Shown here: positions 10,143 to 18,162 of the stretch, piece after piece
How positions within the stretch are numbered: the stretch's first letter is position 1
Layout: each line of letters begins with the position of its first letter
Assembly (NCBI GenBank): GCA_903900705.1
Contig: CAIUOG010000055.1
Location: 20,116 to 84,115 of the forward strand
Source of the DNA: an uncultured Acidobacteriia bacterium
GTDB lineage: Bacteria; Acidobacteriota; Terriglobia; Bryobacterales; Bryobacteraceae
Reading direction: 5' to 3'
Length of the DNA: 64,000 bases
Program-made: the position numbers and the translations under genes
Notes under the pieces: generated by a model
Told to the model about the DNA's origin: nothing
Seen by the model: only the letters and a program-made list of their open reading frames with translations
Database searches by the model: none

Positions 10143-10796
10143 CTACAGGTGACAGGTGGTGCAGTGCGAGGCCGAATTCGCCTGGCGAAGGTAGTTTGTG
10201 TTGACGTCGTTGTGTGGATCGTGACAGGTCGCGCATTGCATCGTGTTGCTCGATCCATACAGGGGCAGCGTGGAGGAGACCGTGGCAACGGCCTGAAGCG
10301 AAGAATTCTTAGTCGGATCATACGGCAGGTTCACCGGATGATCGTTGGTCAGACCGAGTGATTCGAAGGCGCCGGTTCCAAACGACGCACGGGAGCCTAC
10401 CTGGTTCTTCGTCTGCATGGCAGGCGAGAAACTGGAGGTGACGCCATCGTGACAACTCAGACACAGCAGCGAGTACATACGAACATCGGTCGATGTCGTC
10501 AGTGCGCTGCCGCCCAGTTCAACAGCTTTGTTCTGCATGGTATTCGAGTCATAAACCCCGAATGTGTTGGAAGATGCCGGAAAACTGCGGGACCAAAGCA
10601 GGATGAGACCAGTGCCTTGCGTTCCACCGTTGGCGGAGGAGCCATTGTGCGGCGCGTGGCAGGACTTGCAACCATTACCGCCGATATCGTGAGTCGACCC
10701 GGCAAGGCCGGATTTGGGCAGGTTCGGCGCAGCGCCCGGCATGGAAATCGTTCCCATCCCCAAGAGGATGGCAAGTGTGAAATACCTGTACTTCAT
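10143..10796 (-). CDS. Secreted tetrahaem c-type cytochrome
   Basis: I chose ATG 10796 because AAGGAGA lies 8 bases upstream (10805-10811) and a signal peptide follows at once (MKYRYFTLAILLGMGTISMPGA). The mature protein carries four CXXCH motifs: CKSCHAPH, CLSCHDG, CATCHDPH and CTTCHL, the last only one residue from the C-terminus. The order GSTHD, CHAPH, LLWSR, CLSCHDG, NDHPV, CHDPH is shared with the first third of the 12-haem protein downstream. Small tetrahaem cytochromes of about 200 residues include the OmcE-type filament subunits of Geobacter; whether this protein polymerises cannot be read from sequence. It sits between a propeller gene and the barrel gene. Confidence 0.93.
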   Translation of the reverse strand: MKYRYFTLAILLGMGTISMPGAAPNLPKSGLAGSTHDIGGNGCKSCHAPHNGSSANGGTQGTGLILLWSRSFPASSNTFGVYDSNTMQNKAVELGGSALTTSTDVRMYSLLCLSCHDGVTSSFSPAMQTKNQVGSRASFGTGAFESLGLTNDHPVNLPYDPTKNSSLQAVATVSSTLPLYGSSNTMQCATCHDPHNDVNTNYLRQANSASHCTTCHL

Positions 10797-10889
10797 GAAT
10801 AATCTCTCCTTCAGAATTGAAAAGCACAATCAGTTTTTTATTGCGTTCCGGAACTTCGTCCGAACACGCGTTGACCGGGGATGAATGCG

Positions 10890-11993
10890 TTACTTTGCGG
10901 CCTTCACCTCCTTTTTATCCGCTGCTTCCGGCTGTGGCAGGTACTGGAATACCTGAATCCGCCCATGGAACATCTCGGTTGTATAGATGCGGTCCTGTGG
11001 ATCAATCCACAGTCCTGTCACCAGCGCGAATTCGCCGCGCCCCGCGCCAAGTGTTCCCACCGCAAGCAAAGGCTGACCTTCGCGGGAAAGGATCTGAAAG
11101 TTATTGAATTCCGCATCCGCCACGTAGACGTGCCCCTGAGAATCGACCGCGATGCCCTTCGGTCGGATGAACTCGCCGGGCCGATCCCCCTGCGCGCCAA
11201 AAGACCGCAGAAACCGACCGTTGGTGTCCAGAACCTGCACTCTGTAATTGCCGGTATCGGCAACGTAGACGTTGCCCTCGTGGTCTACCGCTACGTTCGT
11301 TGGCCCGGTGAAACGGCCCTTTTCTTTCTTTCCGGGAGTACTGGGACCACCCATTTCGCCTAATAACTCCATGGTCTTCGTATCGAAGACAACAATCTTG
11401 TTTTGCTTTGCATCCGCCACATAAAGTTTGTTGCGGCTCTTATCGATGGCAATGCCGCCGGGACGACCCAGAGCGCTGGTCCCGAAGTGGGCAATCGGCT
11501 GCCCGTTCGAAGCGAAACAAACAATGGTATGAAGGTCGGCGTCAGAGACAAACAGGCGGTCTGTGCTGTCGAGAGCGACTCCGGCTGGTAAAGACAGAGG
11601 GGCCCTACTGCTCGACTCGCGCGTCTCTACGATTCGGTTTACCGGATCGATCACATAGACCAGCTTCAGTTCCGTGTCGGCGGTATAGATGCGCCCCCGG
11701 GAATCCGTCGCGATGCCGTAAGGTTTCCGCAGTTCCTGCTTCTCATCCGCCGTCTTGGTGCCGGTCACCTTATCGAGCCAGCTGTTTTTCTTAGCTTCCG
11801 GTTTTTTGACTTTTGCCATGTCGGTATATTCCGCGAGCCAGCGAACGCGCGGAGGATCGGGCGGCAGGGGCCAGGTAAGATCGGCGGTGGCGGTGCCCGG
11901 GATGACCGGACCTTTTTTGTTGTCGGCCGCGCGCAGGAGCAGGCAAAGGACGCCAAGCATGATCAGGGCATGCAGGCAGGAACTGAATTTCAT
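10890..11993 (-). CDS. Secreted NHL-repeat beta-propeller protein
   Basis: The protein has 367 residues with a signal peptide (MKFSSCLHALIMLGVLCLLLRA). A charged, lysine-rich linker (MAKVKKPEAKKNSW) is followed by NHL blades such as RIYTADTELKLVYVID, RLFVSDADLHTIVCF, KLYVADAKQNKIVVFD, NVYVADTGNYRVQVLD and HVYVADAEFNNFQIL. The C-terminus is again lysine-rich (ADKKEVKAAK). It overlaps the upstream 7-haem cytochrome by 4 bases (ATGA) and is followed by a 93-base gap before the tetrahaem gene. It is the first of three propellers of the minus-strand unit. Confidence 0.87.
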   Translation of the reverse strand: MKFSSCLHALIMLGVLCLLLRAADNKKGPVIPGTATADLTWPLPPDPPRVRWLAEYTDMAKVKKPEAKKNSWLDKVTGTKTADEKQELRKPYGIATDSRGRIYTADTELKLVYVIDPVNRIVETRESSSRAPLSLPAGVALDSTDRLFVSDADLHTIVCFASNGQPIAHFGTSALGRPGGIAIDKSRNKLYVADAKQNKIVVFDTKTMELLGEMGGPSTPGKKEKGRFTGPTNVAVDHEGNVYVADTGNYRVQVLDTNGRFLRSFGAQGDRPGEFIRPKGIAVDSQGHVYVADAEFNNFQILSREGQPLLAVGTLGAGRGEFALVTGLWIDPQDRIYTTEMFHGRIQVFQYLPQPEAADKKEVKAAK

Positions 11994-12637
11994 TTATGAC
12001 ACCTCAGACAAAGGGATTCGAAAGTTTCGGTCTCTGTGACCAGTAACTGGCTGCTCTTATCGGTGCTGTGCGGGTCATGGCAGGTCAGGCAGCTGATCGC
12101 CGGCCATTCCTTGTCTTCCTTTCGGGACACGGGATGATTGGAAACGGGATGACCGCGCCCTTCGCTAAGGGCGATCGTCTTTGCGGACCCGCTTGCGCCC
12201 GCCAGGTGACATCCCAGACACAGCTTGTTTGGCTCAGCGGTTTTCAGCATGAGCCCCCCACTGGCGTGGGGATCGTGGCAGAATGTGCAATCCTGGGCGA
12301 CCGGGGCATGCACAAATTCCTTCGCAGCCTTCCCGGCATGGCAGGCCGAACACAACTCCGTCACTTTGGCCGCAAGGTAGAACTCCCCGGGCTTGGGCTT
12401 TGGATTCTCGCCATGCGTCACGTGGCAGGCGTCACATCCGCCCCCCATAGCCGGATGGAGATTCTTCGCAGACGTGGCGGGTCGCAGCAGTGTGTGGCAT
12501 CCCAGACAGGCCTCATCCGTGCCGATGTTGCCCGTCGCGGCGCCCGCGGCAGCCAGCAAGAGGCTAACCAGCGAGAACAGACGGCATATCACGAACGGCG
12601 ATATCGGCATAGAACGGGAAGCGCGCCTTCCTGGCAT
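11990..12637 (-). CDS. Secreted heptahaem c-type cytochrome
   Basis: The protein has 215 residues and seven CXXCH motifs (CLGCH, CDACH, CSACH, CTFCH, CLGCH, CLTCH, CLRCH), one haem per ~30 residues. CHVTH, CHDPH and HPVSNHPVS supply further histidines. ATG 12637 is preferred because AAGGA lies 7 bases upstream (12645-12649); a second ATG at 12610 is possible. A signal peptide covers about the first 35 residues. The spacing resembles doubled-CXXCH cytochromes of the NrfB/DmsE kind. It is the first gene of the seven-gene minus-strand cytochrome unit and faces the divergent 23-haem gene. Confidence 0.92.
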   Translation of the reverse strand: MPGRRASRSMPISPFVICRLFSLVSLLLAAAGAATGNIGTDEACLGCHTLLRPATSAKNLHPAMGGGCDACHVTHGENPKPKPGEFYLAAKVTELCSACHAGKAAKEFVHAPVAQDCTFCHDPHASGGLMLKTAEPNKLCLGCHLAGASGSAKTIALSEGRGHPVSNHPVSRKEDKEWPAISCLTCHDPHSTDKSSQLLVTETETFESLCLRCHK

Positions 12638-12777
12638 CGCTAAGTCCTTAAGTGTTTCGGCGCAGCCCTGGAAATATATCCAGCGTCACAAAAAGTGGTA
12701 AAGAAATTTTTCAGTGAGCTTATATTTTTTGTTCTCCCTCAGCACTCTTGCTTAGTGTGTGGGAAGGTTGGGAGTCA
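12638..12777. promoter_or_regulatory. Divergent promoter region between the two cytochrome units
   Basis: These 140 bases separate the starts of the 7-haem (minus) and 23-haem (plus) genes and are clearly richer in A/T than the flanks. They hold a 16-base dyad, CTGGA-N6-TCCAG at 12668-12683, whose central ATAT is also symmetric. I saw no FNR-type TTGAT-N4-ATCAA box. Both transcription units must start in or near this region, so the dyad is a candidate operator. Confidence 0.55.
12668..12683. promoter_or_regulatory. Candidate operator dyad CTGGA-N6-TCCAG
   Basis: Perfect 5-bp arms flank AATATA. The site is about 31 bases upstream of the 7-haem start codon and in the only non-coding stretch shared by both cytochrome units. 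No regulator family is assigned. Confidence 0.3.
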
Positions 12778-14712
12778 ATGCGGAGACCTGCCGGAATTCG
12801 CCTGGCACCAGGCATTCTCCTCATAGTGGCGGCGAGTCTTCAGGCTCAGATTTCACCGGGTCCGCTGTCCCTCGCCCATGCTTCACTCGAAGGCGTCACG
12901 AAGTGCGCCAACTGTCACGACTTCGGCGCGGGAACCAAGCGATTTCGCTGTCTGGAATGTCATTTGGAAATCAAACAAAGGCTCGACACCCACACCGGGT
13001 TTCACACGCGCGCCGTCAAACCCCTTCCCGGCGAGGCCGACTGCGCACGTTGTCACATGGAGCATAACGGACAGTCATTCGCCCTGACCCGGTTGGATCG
13101 GCGACACTTCGATCACGTCGCGCAGACCGGCTTTGCGCTCGAAGGAAAGCACCTCGGGCAGAAGTGCGAGTCCTGTCACAACGCAAAGAACCTTCCCTCG
13201 GAAGCTCGCTCCGTTATTAAGGTGAAAGATCCGGCGCGCAGCTTTCTGGGCCTGAGGCGCGACTGCGCAGGTTGCCATAAGGACATACACGCCGGCCAGT
13301 TGGGAGCCGCCTGCTCCAACTGCCACAATCAGGACTCCTGGTCGCAGGCGCCGGGCTTCAATCACGCCCGCACGCCGTTCCAACTCACCGGACTGCATCA
13401 GTCTGTCGCCTGCGCAAAGTGCCACCTGCCGCAGCGGCAGGCTTCGGCGGAAAAGCAACTGCTTTTCAAGGGGCTATCCTTTTCGGGTTGCCAATCCTGC
13501 CACAACGATCCCCACCGCGGCGGCTTCAAAGACGCGAAAGTACGTGGCGGTTGCGAGACCTGTCACACTACCGCGGGCTGGAAGAGCAACCGCCCCGCGT
13601 CCGGCTTCGACCACGCGAATACGAAGTTTCCGCTAACCGGGGCTCACGCGGCGAAGGCGTGTGCGCAGTGTCATAAAGACAGCGATTTCCACCGCCCGAT
13701 TCCGCACGACAAGTGCGGCGACTGCCATCAGGATGTTCACAGCGGCCAGTTCACCGCCCGGCCCCAGGGCTCCGATTGCGCCTCGTGCCACAACGACATA
13801 TCTTTCAAACCGCCTCTGTTTAACCGCGAAACCCACCGCACCGCCGCTTTTCCGCTCACCGCCATGCATGAGCGAGTCGCCTGCGCCGCCTGTCACAAAG
13901 CCGAAGGAAAGGCGACCGTCTGGGAGACCCGACTGTTGCAATGCGCCGGTTGTCACCAGGATGTTCACGCGGGCCAGTTCGAGGCGGCGCCCTGGACCAA
14001 CCAGTGTTCTCTCTGCCACAACCAGTCCGGCTTCGACCGTAACTCTTTCTCGGTTGAACGTCACGCTATGACCAGGTTCGCACTCAAGGGCCGTCATGAA
14101 AAAGTCTCTTGTGAATCCTGTCACAAAGTACTCAATCCCGCTCCCGGCTTCCTCGCGAAAGTGAGTACGCCCGCCCGGCAATTCCGGTTCCCCTCCCGCG
14201 CCTGCAATACCTGCCACGCCGATCCGCATCGGCAGGGGCAAAAAGTCGCAGCCTGTGAAAATTGCCACACGGAGGCCTCGTGGACTTCGTCTTTGCCTTT
14301 CGATCACAAGACGACGCGTTTTCCGCTTACGGGACGACATGTCCGCGTCAATTGCAACCAGTGTCATAACCCGGTCAGCCCTGGCGGCAGCGCCATTGCA
14401 AAGCTGGCGCCGGCGTTTTCTTCCACGCCAACGCTCTGTTCCGGCTGCCACAAGGACCCCCACGGAGGCCAGTTCCGCAAGGGCCAGGGGCGCCCGGATG
14501 CGCCCGAAGAGGAATGTTCCAATTGCCACACCACCTCCGGATGGGGCGGGGCCGATTTTGACCATGAAAAAACCCGCTATCCGCTCGACCGGGCACATAT
14601 GAACGTTCCCTGCGCAAAGTGCCACAAGAATGCTCTCGGCGCGGAACGGGATTCCTCCGCCCGCATTCGGATGTTCCGGGGAACGGCCATGGAGTGCGTC
14701 TCATGCCACTGA
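12778..14712 (+). CDS. Secreted 23-haem c-type cytochrome with tandem tri-haem modules
   Basis: I chose ATG 12778 over the upstream TTG at 12748 because the signal peptide (MRRPAGIRLAPGILLIVAAS) begins there. The 644-residue protein has 23 CXXCH motifs. After four N-terminal motifs there are six tandem modules of about 55-75 residues, each with three haems and the pattern CxxCHxDxHxGQF, CxxCH, then F-x-H-x-x-T-x-F-P-L-T-G-x-H-x-x-V-x-C-x-x-CH. One last motif (CVSCH) ends the protein at the very C-terminus. The conserved extra histidines are good distal ligands, so a long haem wire is likely. It leads a unit with the membrane cytochrome b-like protein, suggesting it collects or delivers electrons in the periplasm. 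Confidence 0.94.
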   Translation: MRRPAGIRLAPGILLIVAASLQAQISPGPLSLAHASLEGVTKCANCHDFGAGTKRFRCLECHLEIKQRLDTHTGFHTRAVKPLPGEADCARCHMEHNGQSFALTRLDRRHFDHVAQTGFALEGKHLGQKCESCHNAKNLPSEARSVIKVKDPARSFLGLRRDCAGCHKDIHAGQLGAACSNCHNQDSWSQAPGFNHARTPFQLTGLHQSVACAKCHLPQRQASAEKQLLFKGLSFSGCQSCHNDPHRGGFKDAKVRGGCETCHTTAGWKSNRPASGFDHANTKFPLTGAHAAKACAQCHKDSDFHRPIPHDKCGDCHQDVHSGQFTARPQGSDCASCHNDISFKPPLFNRETHRTAAFPLTAMHERVACAACHKAEGKATVWETRLLQCAGCHQDVHAGQFEAAPWTNQCSLCHNQSGFDRNSFSVERHAMTRFALKGRHEKVSCESCHKVLNPAPGFLAKVSTPARQFRFPSRACNTCHADPHRQGQKVAACENCHTEASWTSSLPFDHKTTRFPLTGRHVRVNCNQCHNPVSPGGSAIAKLAPAFSSTPTLCSGCHKDPHGGQFRKGQGRPDAPEEECSNCHTTSGWGGADFDHEKTRYPLDRAHMNVPCAKCHKNALGAERDSSARIRMFRGTAMECVSCH

Positions 14713-15653
14713 TACAGGAACGTCCCGTCACCCCGGCGTCGCGTCCGGGAAAAGTCCGGTCAGATACGCGACAGCCAGTTACCCTGCTAGTCGCGGTTGC
14801 TCTGGCGGTGATTCTGGTCGCCGCACTGGTCGTCACCGGCTTTCCCTACTACACGCTGCCGCCCGAGGAAAGGCCATTGTCACCGCTCCATGCGCTACTG
14901 CGCTCCAGCGGAATCATCGGCCTGAAATTGGGTATCCTCGGCGTTCTGCTGTTTGGCGTCCTGTTCCTTTATCCGCTGCGGAAGCGCTGGAAATGGCTGG
15001 CCGGAATCGGCAACACCCGCCGGTGGCTGAACGCTCATGTCTTTGTCGGAATCACCGCGCCCATCGTCATCACGTTCCATGCCGCATTTAAGTCGCACGG
15101 GCTTGCCGGCGTTGCGTACTGGATCATGGTCATCGTGGCCTGCAGCGGCTTCGTGGGCCGCTATCTCTATGCGAAAATTCCCCGCCGCCTCAACGCGGTG
15201 AAACTCGACGCCGCTGAACTTGAAGCAGTGACAGCCACTCTCACTTCCCAGGTCGGCGCACAGGGCCTTTTCAGCGCCGCTGACTTCCTCCCGCTTCTCA
15301 ATATCCCTTCGGCCGAGGAAATCCGTTCCCTGAACCTCCTCCATGCCTGGTGGATCATGCTACGTCTCGATGTCGCCCGTCCGTTCCAGGTGGGCCGCCT
15401 TCGCCGTCGCGTCCTCGCCGGTTCCCGCAAGTGGACCACCCTCGGCGGACTGCTTTCCTCCCATGACCAAACCGTGGAATCCATCGTCAGCAACGTCCGC
15501 CGGCTGGCCGGGCTCAGAACCGCCACCGCTTTTCTGCACAAAACCGAGCGCGTCTTCCACCTTTGGCACGTCATCCATCGGCCCTTCAGCCTGTCTTTTG
15601 TCGTGCTGGTGGTGATTCACGTGTGCGTCGCGTTATCCGTAGGAGTTCGCTGA
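14703..15653 (+). CDS. Cytochrome b-like integral membrane protein
   Basis: ATG 14703 is chosen because GGAG lies 8 bases upstream (14691-14694) and it overlaps the cytochrome gene end by 10 bases; a longer frame from 14619 would lie wholly inside that gene. The 316-residue protein has five predicted membrane spans. Histidines sit in span 3 (NAHVFVG and FHAAF) and around span 5 (FHLWHVIHRP and VIHVC), a layout suited to bis-histidine b haems. A ~120-residue hydrophilic part lies between spans 4 and 5. With the next gene it looks like an inner-membrane module linking a flavoprotein to the periplasmic cytochrome. The haem b assignment is inferred. Confidence 0.75.
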   Translation: MPLIQERPVTPASRPGKVRSDTRQPVTLLVAVALAVILVAALVVTGFPYYTLPPEERPLSPLHALLRSSGIIGLKLGILGVLLFGVLFLYPLRKRWKWLAGIGNTRRWLNAHVFVGITAPIVITFHAAFKSHGLAGVAYWIMVIVACSGFVGRYLYAKIPRRLNAVKLDAAELEAVTATLTSQVGAQGLFSAADFLPLLNIPSAEEIRSLNLLHAWWIMLRLDVARPFQVGRLRRRVLAGSRKWTTLGGLLSSHDQTVESIVSNVRRLAGLRTATAFLHKTERVFHLWHVIHRPFSLSFVVLVVIHVCVALSVGVR

Positions 15654-15660
15654 AGCCGCC

Positions 15661-16995
15661 ATGCCGGATACCTGGGGCTTCTACGCCTTCTACTCCGTAA
15701 TTCTGCTGATCCCGATGGTCTGGTACATCCGCCGGCAGTTGCATCGCGAGAAACAGGTCCGCGAGGCCGCGGCCAAAGGCCAGGTGTTTACCGAAGCGCC
15801 GCTTGGGTTTCATCCGCAGATTGACGTCTCCCATTGCATCGGCTGCCAGGGCTGCACCTCCGTTTGTCCGGAAGGGCAGGTGCTCGGCATGGTGGGCGGA
15901 AAGGCAGCCGTGGTCAGGCCGTGGCGTTGTATCGGGCACAGCCTCTGTTCGGAAGCCTGCCCGGTGGGGGCCATCAGGATGGTGCGCGCTGCGCCCGGAA
16001 TCAATGCCCGGCTACCCTTTCTCACCGAGGAGTTCGAAACTTCTGTTCCCAACCTTTACATCGCCGGCGAACTCGGAGGTCTGGCCCTGATCCGGAATGC
16101 CGTGCAACAGGGCGCCGAATGCATTGATGTCATTGCCGCCCGGCTCGCCGCCGCGCCCGACCGCGGCGCCGCGGCGATTACAGACGTGATTATCGCCGGC
16201 GCCGGACCCGCCGGCATCAGCGCCGGCCTTCGAGCTCTTGAACTCGGACTGAGCTTCCTCGTCCTGGAACGCGATGAGGTGGGCGGGACGATCACCAAAT
16301 ATCCCCGCCAGAAGCTGGTCATGACGACAACGTTCAGCTTCCCGCTCTACCCACCGGAAAAGAAACGGCAGTTATCCAAGGAATATATCGTCGATTTCTT
16401 CCGGACCGTGACAGCACGACCCGATTTCTCCATTCGCGCTCACGAAGAAGTGAAGAATATCCACGCCAACCCGGACGGTACGCTCACCGTATCCACAGGC
16501 ACTTCCCACTACCAGTGCCGCGCCGTGATTCTCGCCATGGGCCGCGCCGGTTCACCCAACAAGCTGGGAATCCCGGGCGAGGAACTCGCCAAGGTGATGT
16601 ACCGGCTGATTGAGGCGGATCACTATACGAACCGGAGAATTCTGGTCGTCGGCGGTGGCGACAGCGCGGTGGAGGCGGCCATGGGCCTCGCCATGCAACC
16701 GGGCAACAAGGTCACCCTCTCCTACAGGCGCAGTGAGTTCGCCCGTATCAAAGAGCGGAATGCGCAGAGGCTCGAAAGTGAGATTCGTGCGCGCCGAATT
16801 GAAGTTCTCTTCAATTCAGCACCGGTCGCGATCACCCAGGACACCGTCTCAATTCAAACGCCGGAAGGTATCCTTGAACTACCCAACGACTACGTCTGGG
16901 TCTTCGCCGGCGGCGCGGCACCGGACGACTTCCTGAAGAAGATCGGCATCCACTACGGCCCCCGGGATCTGACGCGGGAAACCGTGCTCAGCTAA
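15661..16995 (+). CDS. Membrane-anchored Fe-S/FAD oxidoreductase (pyridine nucleotide-disulfide type)
   Basis: The 444-residue protein starts with one membrane span (residues 6-23) followed by an Arg/Lys-rich stretch, placing the rest in the cytoplasm. A two-cluster ferredoxin part follows: C59-C62-C65-C69-P is a normal [4Fe-4S] motif, while the second reads C90-x2-H93-x2-C96-x3-C100-P, with His in place of the second Cys. A flavin domain begins near residue 175 (DVIIAGAGPAGISAG) and an NAD(P)H domain near 325 (ILVVGGGDSAVEAAMG). There is no redox CXXC of thioredoxin reductase. It sits 7 bases after the cytochrome b-like gene, so it probably passes electrons between NAD(P)H and that protein. 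Confidence 0.85.
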   Translation: MPDTWGFYAFYSVILLIPMVWYIRRQLHREKQVREAAAKGQVFTEAPLGFHPQIDVSHCIGCQGCTSVCPEGQVLGMVGGKAAVVRPWRCIGHSLCSEACPVGAIRMVRAAPGINARLPFLTEEFETSVPNLYIAGELGGLALIRNAVQQGAECIDVIAARLAAAPDRGAAAITDVIIAGAGPAGISAGLRALELGLSFLVLERDEVGGTITKYPRQKLVMTTTFSFPLYPPEKKRQLSKEYIVDFFRTVTARPDFSIRAHEEVKNIHANPDGTLTVSTGTSHYQCRAVILAMGRAGSPNKLGIPGEELAKVMYRLIEADHYTNRRILVVGGGDSAVEAAMGLAMQPGNKVTLSYRRSEFARIKERNAQRLESEIRARRIEVLFNSAPVAITQDTVSIQTPEGILELPNDYVWVFAGGAAPDDFLKKIGIHYGPRDLTRETVLS

Positions 16996-18037
16996 GCGGT
17001 TCGCCGTTCTCCGTCTCTGAGAACCTGCGCTGGATAGACTCGATTTCCTGGTCGTCAATGGCGTTGAAACACCGGACAATGTCCGGGTCGAGATGCGTAC
17101 CGCTGACCCGTCGAATTTCTTCGCGCGCCGCGGCAAGGGTTCCCGCTTTGCGGTAGGGCCGGTTCGAACAAATCGCGTCTAAGGTGTCGGAAATCGCGAA
17201 TATCCGGGCATTCAGGGGAATGTCCGTGCCGGCCAGAGCGTTCGGATAACCGGAGCCATTGAACCGCTCATGGTGACAAAGCACCAGGGCGCGCTCGGCG
17301 TCGAAATCCGGAACCTCGGAGAGCAGGCTCGCGCCAATCGAAGGATGCAGGCGCATCAGCCGCCACTCCTCGTCCGTGAGACGACCGGGTTTATCGATAA
17401 CATTTTGCGGGATGGCCACCTTGCCGATATCGTGCAGCAAAGCACCGGTTTCGAGTTGCTGCAGGGGCACACCCGCCAGACCGTAGCGCTGTCCGATCAG
17501 ACGGGCGATCGCCGCCACGCGCTGCGAATGCTGCAGTGTCTCGAAGCGCCGGGTTCCCAGCGTGTCAAGCAACGGCAGGAGACGTCCGGACACGTCGCCG
17601 CCCGGGCCGCTTGCCGAAGCCAGAAACGCGCGTACCTGCACGCGCGCCGCCTCTTCGTTCCAGACCGCTCCGCTGCGAAGGTACTTCGCAACCGCGGCGA
17701 CCAGATCCTCCTCGGTGACGGGCTTGAACAGATACTCGGTCGCTTTACCGCGCCAGGCATCCATCGCGAGAGGCTGGTCGTATAACCCGGAGAGCAAGAG
17801 AAAGGGAAGATCGGGAATCGTCTCGCGCACGCGGCTCAGGAACTCTATGCCGTTCATCTCCGGCATCCGGATGTCGGAAACGATCAGCGCCACCTCATCG
17901 CCATGGTCCGCCAGGTACTCCAGCGCTTCCCGGCAATTCCCGAAACTCAGACAGTTGTAGCCGTTATCGGACAGGACGCAGGTCAGGTATTCCCTGACCA
18001 TGTCCTCGTCGTCAACCAGCAGGATCCGATGGCGCAT
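16988..18037 (-). CDS. Response regulator with HD-GYP domain
   Basis: The 349-residue protein has an N-terminal receiver domain (LLVDDEDMVREYL, phospho-acceptor Asp55 in LIVSDIRMPEMNG, Lys in FKP) and a C-terminal HD-GYP domain with LLHDIGK, HHERFNGSGYP and ISDTLDAICSNRPYR. HD-GYP proteins of the RpfG kind hydrolyse cyclic di-GMP, so this likely lowers c-di-GMP on phosphorylation by an unseen kinase. Key metal-binding residues appear intact. It is convergent with the Fe-S/FAD gene and overlaps its end by 8 bases. No sensor kinase lies next to it. Confidence 0.93.
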   Translation of the reverse strand: MRHRILLVDDEDMVREYLTCVLSDNGYNCLSFGNCREALEYLADHGDEVALIVSDIRMPEMNGIEFLSRVRETIPDLPFLLLSGLYDQPLAMDAWRGKATEYLFKPVTEEDLVAAVAKYLRSGAVWNEEAARVQVRAFLASASGPGGDVSGRLLPLLDTLGTRRFETLQHSQRVAAIARLIGQRYGLAGVPLQQLETGALLHDIGKVAIPQNVIDKPGRLTDEEWRLMRLHPSIGASLLSEVPDFDAERALVLCHHERFNGSGYPNALAGTDIPLNARIFAISDTLDAICSNRPYRKAGTLAAAREEIRRVSGTHLDPDIVRCFNAIDDQEIESIQRRFSETENGEPLS

Positions 18038-18162
18038 CTATTAGACTCAGTTTAAGCTACTATCGGCAGATTACACCCAAAACCTCACCGGATGGGTCTG
18101 GGATAACTTCAGATGTCGCCGCGTCAGCCGCAACACCCTGCTTGTTTGTAAGCCTGCGCCTC

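Noticed and set aside
10845..10854. Palindrome GTTCCGGAAC before the tetrahaem gene as an operator
   Set aside because: It is only 10 bases long, lies inside an operon and may occur by chance in a GC-rich genome.
12601..18162. CRISPR array, tRNA or rRNA genes in the cytochrome region or elsewhere
   Set aside because: Scanning for spaced repeats and for T-loop sequences (GTTCGAATC type) gave no candidate with the rest of the structure.
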